A stretch of 6,060 bases of DNA, from positions 1 through 6,060 of the forward strand of contig DIHT01000005.1 in assembly GCA_002420305.1 (NCBI GenBank), in the 5' to 3' direction. The position numbers and the translations under genes were made by a program. Positions 1 to 6,057 of the stretch are shown here, in pieces (positions within the stretch are counted from its first letter, which is position 1; each line of letters starts with the position of its first letter). The DNA is from Akkermansiaceae bacterium UBA5689 (GTDB taxonomy: Bacteria > Verrucomicrobiota > Verrucomicrobiia > Verrucomicrobiales > Akkermansiaceae). The notes below the pieces were generated by a model. The model was not told where the DNA came from and did no database searches. It saw only the letters and a program-made list of their open reading frames with translations.

Positions 1-1
1 G

Positions 2-97
2 ACCCGCCTCATTCCTAGGATCCTTCAGATGGGAATAATTTTCGAGGGCAAGGTGGAGCCTGGGTTCCCACCAGAAAATACCGTTCGGTATCAATGA
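2..97 (+). CDS. 3' end of an unidentified gene (partial, 31 codons visible)
   Basis: The frame starting at base 2 is open to a TGA at 95-97. The other two forward frames hit stops within the first 40 bases. The visible tail ends in PGFPPENTVRYQ, and I do not recognise the family. The case for it being a real gene is the arrangement: its TGA overlaps the ATG of the following kinase as ATGA (94-97), the usual signature of translationally coupled genes in one operon. Its partner encodes a sugar-acid kinase, so a carbohydrate-metabolism role is plausible, but this is inferred from position only. The open frame is short and could be chance. Confidence 0.5.
   Translation, partial: TRLIPRILQMGIIFEGKVEPGFPPENTVRYQ
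78..91 (+). promoter_or_regulatory. Inverted repeat just before the kinase start codon
   Basis: ATACCG and CGGTAT are exact inverted copies separated by TT. As RNA this folds into a 5-bp AUACC/GGUAU stem with a GUUC loop ending two bases before the ATG at 94. It lies inside the last codons of the upstream frame, so ribosomes finishing that gene would melt it, which fits coupled translation. A protein operator is less likely inside a coding region. No Shine-Dalgarno sequence is visible here. The function is inferred. Confidence 0.35.
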
Positions 98-1041
98 GAT
101 CGTGGGATTTCACGACTCTGGGGTCCACGATGTTGAGCCTCACTACCGATGCGGGTGTGCCTTTGCTCTCGAGTATGGGACTCCATCTCGATGTGGCAGG
201 GGCGGAGTCGAACTGTGCGATTGCACTCGCGCATCTCGGTAAACGTGTTTCGTGGCATTCAAAAGTTGCGACAGGGACTCTCGGGGAACGGGTCGTTTCC
301 GGTATCCGAACTCACGGAGTCGATGTTTCCTCTGTGATCCGGAGTGATGAAGGTCGAACGGAGCAAATGTGGGTAGAGTCCGCGGAAGGAGATGATTTGA
401 CGACGGTCACCTATGACCGGGAAGGAGCCTCCGTTGAGGGATTGAGGATTGATGAAATTGATCTGCATTCTCTTCATGACAGCCAATATTTTCACGCTAC
501 CGGAATCACACCAGCCCTGTCGGAGGATAGCAGTAATGCGGTCCTTGATGCCGTGCAGCTGGCGTGCAGAGCCGGCGTCAAGGTGTCGTTCGATATCAAT
601 TACCGCTCGAAGCTCTGGCAGCCATCCCGTGCGCACGAGGTCCTCTCGACGATCATCCCCGGAATTCATATTCTTTTTATCAAGGAGGCTGATCTTGAAT
701 TGCTCTGGGGACGAAGGGGCGATGCGGAGACGGAACTATGTAGGTTAAAGGAGGAATTTGATGTCGAAAATATTGTTCTTACACAGAGCAGGAAAGGAGC
801 GAGTGCCCTGCTAGGAGATCAATTTGACAGCCACCCGGCCTTTCCGGGTAAGGCGATCAGTCCGATTGGAGCTGGTGACGCACTAGCGGCAGGAGTGCTC
901 TATTCCCTCATGGAGGGAGAGAAGGAGCTTGCTCTCAAAAGGGGGTGCGCCATGGCTTCTCTGGCGAGGGAGTCGAGAGGCGACTATGTGGTTGGAGGAA
1001 GGGATGCGCTGGACGCCCGGATACGGGGAGAGGAGAGTTGA
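94..1041 (+). CDS. kdgK: PfkB-family sugar kinase, likely 2-keto-3-deoxygluconate kinase
   Basis: This 315-residue ribokinase-fold protein is of normal family length. It probably phosphorylates 2-keto-3-deoxygluconate or a related sugar acid with ATP in the cytoplasm, the step before aldol cleavage to pyruvate and glyceraldehyde 3-phosphate. The N-terminus (WDFTTLGSTML, 4-14) matches the first strand of the family, which supports the ATG at 94. AGAESN (35-40) is the substrate-side motif, usually GGAEAN. HATGITPALS (134-143) and FDINYR (166-171) are typical of KDG kinases. IGAGDALAAG (258-267) carries the anion hole and the catalytic base Asp262. The Mg-associated NxxE motif is altered to KEAD (197-200). 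The gene overlaps its predecessor by 4 bp (ATGA). The kinase family is certain; the substrate is inferred, and fructokinase or another PfkB activity remains possible. Confidence 0.85.
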   Translation: MRSWDFTTLGSTMLSLTTDAGVPLLSSMGLHLDVAGAESNCAIALAHLGKRVSWHSKVATGTLGERVVSGIRTHGVDVSSVIRSDEGRTEQMWVESAEGDDLTTVTYDREGASVEGLRIDEIDLHSLHDSQYFHATGITPALSEDSSNAVLDAVQLACRAGVKVSFDINYRSKLWQPSRAHEVLSTIIPGIHILFIKEADLELLWGRRGDAETELCRLKEEFDVENIVLTQSRKGASALLGDQFDSHPAFPGKAISPIGAGDALAAGVLYSLMEGEKELALKRGCAMASLARESRGDYVVGGRDALDARIRGEES

Positions 1042-1129
1042 AGCGTGCTCCAGTAGGGCCAGATTTTTCCAGAACATGGGCGGCGCGACTCAACGACTTG
1101 ACCCCGGCTCGTGAAAATCGTCGGATGGC

Positions 1130-2446
1130 ATGATGAAAACCATATTCTCGCGGCGTCGCTTTCTTCAGAGTTCTTCTCTTGTCGCAGGCTCCGGTCTTCT
1201 GCCAGCTGGACTGGCGTCCGGGCGAAAGGTGTCACCGAATGACAAACTCAATATCGGAGTGATTGGAGCCGGGGGAAAGGGAACGGCTGACAGCGAGGGA
1301 GTCATGAGCGAGAATATTGTCGCTCTGTGTGACGTCGATGAAAGGACTCTGCGGGCAAGAAAGGCACGCTTTCCCAAAGCTAAACTCTTCAAGGATTACC
1401 GGGTCATGCTTGAGCAGGTTGGCGATCAGCTCGATGCGGTGACGGTGAGCACTCCAGACCATCACCACTTTCCGGCCAGCATGTTAGCGATGGACCTGGG
1501 ACTCCATGTCTACGTGCAGAAACCTCTTGCCCATACGGTATGGCAGGCTCGCCAAATGTTGAAGCGTTCCCGCGATAAGAAGGTTGTTACTCAGATGGGA
1601 AATCAGGGCCACTCTTACAGCAGTACTCGGAAGCTGGTGGAGGTGGTAAGGGCCGGAATCATTGGAGAGGTAAGAGAGGTGCATGTGTGGACAGATCGCC
1701 CAATCTGGCCACAGGGGATAAGTCGGCCCGAAGGGTCAAATCCGGTCCCGGATTATCTCGACTGGGATCTATGGCTGGGCCCTGCTCCGAAACGCCCCTA
1801 CCATGACGGTTACCATCCCTTCAAATGGCGCGGCTTCTGGGATTTCGGGACCGGAGCCCTCGGTGATATGGGATGTCATAACATGGATGCGGCCTTTTGG
1901 GCTTTGGGGCTTGGTGCGCCCACCAGTGTCGAGGCGGATGTCTCTGGGGTCAGTGAGGATACCGCTCCGAAATGGAGCGTAATCCGCTATGAATTTCCCG
2001 CCCGAGGGGATCTTCCGCCCGTTAGCCTCACATGGTATGACGGAGGGAAGCAACCCAGTGCGGATATTATTGGGGAAAAGAGCCTGCCCAAAAATGGAAG
2101 CCTTATCGTCGGTTCGAAGGCCACTATTGCCTTCAGGGAGTGGAACCCCAACGGCTTTCGGGTTCTCTCCGAGGGGCAGGAAGTCCAGTATGCTGACCCT
2201 GACCCGGTCTTTCCCAGGGTTGGAGATAACCCGTACAAGGAATGGATTGAGGCCTGTAAAGGAGGCTCTCCCTGCCTCTCGAACTTCGAATACTCTGTGC
2301 CGCTGACGGAGATGGTTCTGCTCGGAAATGTTGCGCTGCGGGCAGGTGAGAAAGTCGAGTGGGACGCCAATGCGCTGAGGGCCAGGGGGAACCCACTTGC
2401 GGATAAGTTGATCCGCACCGCCCCTCGAAAAGGATGGGGGGTCTGA
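1130..2446 (+). CDS. Tat-exported Gfo/Idh/MocA family oxidoreductase
   Basis: This 438-residue NAD(P)-dependent sugar oxidoreductase has a twin-arginine signal, SRRRFLQ (7-13), followed by a short hydrophobic stretch to about residue 30, so it should be exported folded with its nucleotide bound. The Rossmann fold starts at NIGVIGAGGKG (41-51, GxGGxG loop). VSTPDHHH (106-113) is the usual end of the fourth strand. The catalytic Lys131 sits in VQKPL, where most of the family has EKP. GDMGCHNMD (245-253) supplies the likely active-site Asp246, His250 and Asp253 on the C-terminal domain. This combination is common in Verrucomicrobia and Planctomycetes, which carry many paralogues. The substrate cannot be read from the sequence. 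Translation may begin at either adjacent ATG (1130 or 1133); only a weak GGA precedes them. It lies 88 bp after the kinase and may share its transcript. Confidence 0.9.
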   Translation: MMKTIFSRRRFLQSSSLVAGSGLLPAGLASGRKVSPNDKLNIGVIGAGGKGTADSEGVMSENIVALCDVDERTLRARKARFPKAKLFKDYRVMLEQVGDQLDAVTVSTPDHHHFPASMLAMDLGLHVYVQKPLAHTVWQARQMLKRSRDKKVVTQMGNQGHSYSSTRKLVEVVRAGIIGEVREVHVWTDRPIWPQGISRPEGSNPVPDYLDWDLWLGPAPKRPYHDGYHPFKWRGFWDFGTGALGDMGCHNMDAAFWALGLGAPTSVEADVSGVSEDTAPKWSVIRYEFPARGDLPPVSLTWYDGGKQPSADIIGEKSLPKNGSLIVGSKATIAFREWNPNGFRVLSEGQEVQYADPDPVFPRVGDNPYKEWIEACKGGSPCLSNFEYSVPLTEMVLLGNVALRAGEKVEWDANALRARGNPLADKLIRTAPRKGWGV

Positions 2447-2483
2447 AATTCTCCAGATTCCCGCCCTTTCGGGCTAATTTCAG
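2443..2483 (+). terminator. Possible transcription terminator overlapping the oxidoreductase stop codon
   Basis: CTGAAATT (2443-2450) is an exact inverted copy of AATTTCAG (2476-2483). The enclosed segment contains a second hairpin, GCCC-TTTC-GGGC (2463-2474). The structure is followed by GGTTTAATTTC, which is T-rich but not a clean T run. It spans the TGA at 2444-2446, at the border between the sugar module and the respiratory module, where a terminator is expected. It could instead be an mRNA 3'-end stabilising structure. Confidence 0.4.
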
Positions 2484-2505
2484 GGTTTAATTTCTGAAGT
2501 TGAGA

Positions 2506-2576
2506 TTAAGGCAGGTCATCTTGCTGCTGCCTTGAGGTGTGGCAGATCTTTCTGTAGGGTCTCGGCCGTATCCTAC
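2506..2576 (+). promoter_or_regulatory. Structured leader of the Rieske gene with competing hairpins
   Basis: Three stem-loops can be drawn. TTAAGGCAG (2506-2514) pairs with CTGCCTTGA (2527-2535) over nine positions with one G-U. CTGCC (2527-2531) can instead pair with GGCAG (2541-2545), so those two exclude each other; the second is followed by the T-rich ATCTTTCT. GTAGGGT (2554-2560) pairs with ATCCTAC (2570-2576), seven positions with one G-U, ending 10 bases before the ATG at 2587. This resembles an attenuator or autoregulatory leader, but no known riboswitch class is recognised. The promoter must lie in or before this stretch; no convincing -35/-10 pair was found. Confidence 0.3.
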
Positions 2577-2586
2577 CCACTAACCC

Positions 2587-3246
2587 ATGGCTGGTACTGA
2601 TACAGACGATGACCTACCCGACATACCCATGTCGGACACCCTCAAACAGTCCTCCGCTGATCGGTTGGGCGATGTGGGTGAGGAGCTGGATGGGAACAAA
2701 GATGAAGCAGCGCGTAGTGACGGGACCCGGCGAAGAGAGTTTTTCAGTATAGCGCTCGGCAGCGCGATTGTAGCGGCGCCAACCGTAGTCGGTCTGCGGG
2801 TGGTCCTCAGCCCATTGTTCAGTAGTGCATCCGGAGGAATTCTAGCGCGCCTGACGACCCTCGATAGTCTTGCAGTTGGCGGGCCGCCACAGGCCTTCAA
2901 GGTCATTGCCGACAAGTCCGACGCGTGGACGACCTACAAGGACCTTCCTTTGGGTCTTGTGTATGCACAGAGAGTTGCGGAGCGGGATGTCGTAGTGTTC
3001 AGCGCCAGTTGCCCCCACGCGGGGTGTGCGGTGGAGTATCGTAACGAGGGTGATCGCGGGGAGCACTATTTTTGTCCGTGCCACGAGAGCAGTTTCAAGA
3101 CGGATGGTAGTCTGGCTCCGGATAATACTCAGGCAAAGCGGGGGCTCGATACCCTGGAGGTTATCGAGGAAAAGCTCGAGCAAGGTGAAGTATGGATTCG
3201 CTTCCAGAAATTCAAGGCAGGCATTTCAGAAAAAAAAGCGGTCTGA
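2587..3246 (+). CDS. Rieske 2Fe-2S protein of a cytochrome bc-type complex
   Basis: This 219-residue membrane-anchored protein would take the first electron from quinol at the Qo site and pass it to the c-type haems of the complex. CPHAGC (142-147) and CPCHESSF (163-170) are the two Rieske loops. By family rule the cluster ligands are Cys142, His144, Cys163 and His166, and Cys147-Cys165 form the disulfide. The N-terminus is an acidic stretch of 47 residues, then TRRREFF (47-53), a Tat-like motif, and an anchor helix at about 54-75. The cluster domain therefore lies in the periplasm. The Tyr usual after the second loop (CPCHGSxY) is Phe170 here. The start is uncertain: Met15 is an alternative and neither has a Shine-Dalgarno sequence. 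The cytochrome b/c gene follows after 31 bp, almost certainly in the same operon. Other systems call this gene petA, petC or qcrA. Confidence 0.93.
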   Translation: MAGTDTDDDLPDIPMSDTLKQSSADRLGDVGEELDGNKDEAARSDGTRRREFFSIALGSAIVAAPTVVGLRVVLSPLFSSASGGILARLTTLDSLAVGGPPQAFKVIADKSDAWTTYKDLPLGLVYAQRVAERDVVVFSASCPHAGCAVEYRNEGDRGEHYFCPCHESSFKTDGSLAPDNTQAKRGLDTLEVIEEKLEQGEVWIRFQKFKAGISEKKAV

Positions 3247-3277
3247 TGATCGGCGTAACACCCTCCCTCCTGAGACC

Positions 3278-5335
3278 ATGAAGCCTCTTCTGAATTGGAT
3301 CGACAACCGAACGGGAATCAGGCGGTTTACGCAAGAGACACTCTTTGAGAATATTCCGGGAGGTGCGAGGTGGCGCTATGTCTGGGGAAGCACCCTGACC
3401 TTTGCGATTATGGTCCAGTTCATCACAGGGATCATGCTCTGGATGTTCTACAGTCCGAGCGCGAATTCGGCGTGGGAAAGTGTTCATCACCTCCAAGAGC
3501 ATGTGAAAGGTGGCGTCTGGTTGCGGGGTATCCACCACTGGACCTCGCAATTCATGATTATCCTGTTGGTCCTGCATCTCGTCCAAGTGGTAGTGGATGG
3601 AGCATACAAAGCGCCTCGTGAGTTCAATTTCTGGTTCGGCCTTGCCTTGCTTGGGGTAACGATGGGGCTGGGGCTCACCGGCTATCTCCTGCCTTGGGAC
3701 CAGAAAGGATATTGGGCCACGGAAGTGGCTACCAATATCGTCGGGAATACGCCGGTTGTCGGGGATTATCTCAAACAGATCCTCATTGGAGGCAATGAGG
3801 CCGGGCATCATACTCTTACCCGATTTTTTGCACTACATGCCGGAGTCCTGCCGGCTCTCCTGATCGGCCTTATCGTGCTTCATATCTACCTGTTTCGGAA
3901 ACACGGGATCACTCCGGCACCTCCCAAGACCGCCTCCTCTGCCCGTCATTTCTGGTGGGTGGCTCTTTTCGTTATGGCCTTCGCAATGGTGCTAATTGGG
4001 TTCAACTGGGAGAAGTTTCCCGCGGCATCGCGGCCACTCGTCGGTATTGCTCCCGCAATCCTCACAGGTCTCTGCCTGATGCGGGTTGTCTACCTGTATG
4101 TCCGCAAGAAACGGTTGGAAGAGGAGGATCACCGACCACGTCCGGGAGACGTCTATTTCTGGCCGGATCAGGTCCTGCGGGATGCGATAGTGTGTGCCGT
4201 GGTGCTGGGAGGAATTCTCTTTTTTGTCGGGCAGGTAGGAACGGAGCTCAGTGCACCGGCAGATCCGTCGGAGAACTATTCAGCAGCTCGTCCAGATTGG
4301 TATTTCATGTCTCTCTTCGCCCTGTTGAAAGACTTTGATCTGATTACCGGTGCCTTTGTCATCCCCGGCATTGTGGCCATAATTGTATTTCTGATGCCTT
4401 TTATCGGGCGAAAGCGAATCGGCCATATGTTCAACCTTGTCTTTCTGGTTATCGTTCTTGGGGGCTTTGTCCATTACACGCTGGTGGCCTATACTCACGA
4501 CTGGACGAGTGAGGAACATCAGGCAGCGGTGGCGGCAGCACACCGGGATGCTGCCAGGATAAAGGTCCTGGCAGCTGGGCCAGAAGGAATTCCTCCAGAA
4601 GGCGCGATTACCCTTTTGCGGAATGATGCACTGACGCAAGGCCCTCGCCTCTTCTCTCAGAACTGTGCCTCATGTCATTCCTTTGATGGTCACGATGGGA
4701 TGGGCAAACCTCGAAAGGATCCTCAAAGCGCTTCTGACCTGCAGGGGTTTGCTTCACGGAAGTGGTCTGCGGGAATCTTGCATGCAGAGTCCTTTGCTCA
4801 CCCGGATTATTTCGGAGGAACCAAACTCATTGAGAAGAGCAGGATGCTGAAGTATCTCAAGAGTGATATCTTTCTGGATCTTCCATCTGAGGAAGTTCAT
4901 TCGATGGCAGTCGCTCTTTCGGCAGAGGCCGAGCTTAAGAATCAGGCAGCTCTCGATGCCGCTGATCGAAGCCTGATCGAGGAGGGGCGCGAGCTCCTTG
5001 CGATCGAATGTACGGAGTGCCATACCTACCATGAAGAGGGTGAGGGAATCGATCTGACGGGCTATGGGAGCAGGGAGTGGCAACTCGCCTTTGTGAGGGA
5101 TCCTTCTCACGAGCGTTTCTACGGTAAGCGTAACGACCGGATGTCTGTCTTCGGCCCGAAGTACGGGGAAGATGGGGAATTGGAACGCCCCGCACAGCTA
5201 ACGGACCGGGAAATCGGGTTCATTGTCGATTGGCTTCGTGGGGATTGGTATGAGCCGTCGGCATGGGATGAGTCGCCTGCAGAGGGTTCGGCGATCACCG
5301 GAGAAAAGCAGGAGGAGAGTTTACCTGCGGAATAA
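3278..5335 (+). CDS. Fused cytochrome b6/subunit IV/dihaem cytochrome c
   Basis: This 685-residue core subunit of a quinol:cytochrome c oxidoreductase starts at MKPLLNWID. The frame is open further upstream, but that part overlaps the Rieske gene in another frame. Residues 1-215 are cytochrome b6-like with four helices. Haem b ligands are His86/His100 and His187/His202; the 14-residue gap in the second pair is the b6 spacing, not the bc1 spacing of 13. Residue 35, the haem c-i cysteine in b6f, is Val. LPWDQKGYWAT (138-148) is typical. Two further helices (about 225-242 and 255-275) precede the subunit IV-like part (292-405), which has FWPDQ (294-298), the Qo motif PDWY (339-342) and three helices. 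Nine helices put the C-terminus in the periplasm, where two CxxCH haem sites lie (463-467 and 578-582), with Met523 and Met622 as likely axial ligands. An acidic tail ends the protein. Confidence 0.92.
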   Translation: MKPLLNWIDNRTGIRRFTQETLFENIPGGARWRYVWGSTLTFAIMVQFITGIMLWMFYSPSANSAWESVHHLQEHVKGGVWLRGIHHWTSQFMIILLVLHLVQVVVDGAYKAPREFNFWFGLALLGVTMGLGLTGYLLPWDQKGYWATEVATNIVGNTPVVGDYLKQILIGGNEAGHHTLTRFFALHAGVLPALLIGLIVLHIYLFRKHGITPAPPKTASSARHFWWVALFVMAFAMVLIGFNWEKFPAASRPLVGIAPAILTGLCLMRVVYLYVRKKRLEEEDHRPRPGDVYFWPDQVLRDAIVCAVVLGGILFFVGQVGTELSAPADPSENYSAARPDWYFMSLFALLKDFDLITGAFVIPGIVAIIVFLMPFIGRKRIGHMFNLVFLVIVLGGFVHYTLVAYTHDWTSEEHQAAVAAAHRDAARIKVLAAGPEGIPPEGAITLLRNDALTQGPRLFSQNCASCHSFDGHDGMGKPRKDPQSASDLQGFASRKWSAGILHAESFAHPDYFGGTKLIEKSRMLKYLKSDIFLDLPSEEVHSMAVALSAEAELKNQAALDAADRSLIEEGRELLAIECTECHTYHEEGEGIDLTGYGSREWQLAFVRDPSHERFYGKRNDRMSVFGPKYGEDGELERPAQLTDREIGFIVDWLRGDWYEPSAWDESPAEGSAITGEKQEESLPAE

Positions 5336-5351
5336 ACCGGGAGAGCGGTTT
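5334..5351 (+). terminator. Possible terminator at the end of the cytochrome b/c gene
   Basis: AAACCG (5334-5339) and CGGTTT (5346-5351) form an exact six-bp stem around a GGAGAG loop, followed by two more T residues, giving a run of five T. It begins inside the TAA stop codon (5333-5335). The shape is that of a small intrinsic terminator, but only three pairs are G-C, so it would be leaky at best and the next gene may still be read through. Confidence 0.35.
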
Positions 5352-5400
5352 TTCTGCTCGGAAGCGTCGACAGGACGCGGGATTCGTGCAGAAATGAACT

Positions 5401-6057
5401 ATGTCCGACGATAAGGAAGAGCGTTCTCTCGGGTTCCTGAAGACTACCCTGATGGGGGCGGTGCTGGTGGTGGTCCCGGCCGGGATTATTGGATTTGCCC
5501 TCTGGCAGATCACCTCACTCTTCCAGTCCCTCCTGCTTCCGGTGGTGGAGAGGCTTCCCTTTGATTCGGTCCTCATGCGCTACGCGGTGATCGTGGTGGC
5601 CGTGCTCTCGGTGCTCCTGCTGTGCTATATTACGGGGGTTGCGGTCAGGACACGGTGGGGATCAGTGATGCGGAACTGGCTGGAGCGTTGTATCCTCGAG
5701 CGGATTCCGGGTTATCGGGTGATTCGCACGTTGATTCACCAGTATTTGGGTCACGAGGGAGGGCGTCAGTTTCGTCCTGTTCTGGTGGAATTGTTCGGGT
5801 CGAACTCGCAAGCGGTGGGTTTTGAAATCGAAGTTCTCGGAAACGGGCAGGTCGCTGTCTTCCTTCCGTCTGTCCCGGCGGCGACCCTTGGTCAGATCCA
5901 GTTAGTCCCGGAGAGCGCAGTCCAGCCCTTGGATGCTACCATGCATGCGACTCTGGAAGCGCTGACGATGTTTGGCGTTGGATCATCTAAACTCGTGGGC
6001 GGCGGGCAGGAAGCTGATTCAGGAGAAGAGGGGCAGAGTTCCCCGGAGGGCAGGTAG
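5401..6057 (+). CDS. DUF502 family membrane protein
   Basis: This 218-residue protein belongs to the DUF502 family, whose biochemical role is unknown. Two hydrophobic helices lie at about 16-46 and 60-82 with short cytoplasmic-type charged ends. ERIPGYRVIRTLIHQY (100-115) matches the family block usually seen as RIPLVRSIYSAVKQ. FRPVLVELFG (124-133) and VAVFLPSVPAATLGQIQLVP (151-170) match the soluble C-terminal domain, where PTTPNPTSG is usual. SAVQPLDATMHATLEAL (172-188) matches the final family helix. A short acidic Gly/Ser/Glu tail ends the protein. Length is normal. It lies 65 bp after the cytochrome b/c gene in the same orientation, with a weak terminator-like hairpin between them, so membership of the respiratory operon is uncertain. 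No Shine-Dalgarno sequence is seen; ATG at 5401 is the best start because it directly precedes the charged N-terminus and first helix. Confidence 0.85.
   Translation: MSDDKEERSLGFLKTTLMGAVLVVVPAGIIGFALWQITSLFQSLLLPVVERLPFDSVLMRYAVIVVAVLSVLLLCYITGVAVRTRWGSVMRNWLERCILERIPGYRVIRTLIHQYLGHEGGRQFRPVLVELFGSNSQAVGFEIEVLGNGQVAVFLPSVPAATLGQIQLVPESAVQPLDATMHATLEALTMFGVGSSKLVGGGQEADSGEEGQSSPEGR

Noticed and set aside
1050..1072. Three CCAG copies spaced 9-10 bases apart in the gap after the kinase.
   Set aside because: Four-base repeats are too short to be significant and have no supporting context.
1987..2418. Minus-strand open frame of 143 codons inside the oxidoreductase gene.
   Set aside because: It is Ser/Pro/Arg-rich, matches no family I know, and lies opposite a strongly supported gene. 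The other minus-strand frames were rejected for the same reason.
2532..2560. TTGAGG, 17-base spacer, TAGGGT as a sigma-70-like promoter for the Rieske gene.
   Set aside because: The -10 box is poor and the match is of a quality expected by chance.
3230..3237. Run of eight A near the end of the Rieske gene; losing one A would join it in frame to the cytochrome b/c gene as a 915-residue fusion.
   Set aside because: The Rieske C-terminus lies in the periplasm while the cytochrome b N-terminus must be cytoplasmic, so the product would be topologically unsound. The cytochrome gene also has its own well-placed ATG at 3278.
3026..3277. Upstream in-frame extension of the cytochrome b/c gene to an ATG at 3026.
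   Set aside because: It overlaps the Rieske coding region in another frame and reads as Arg/Ser-rich shadow sequence. The homology to cytochrome b begins at the ATG at 3278.
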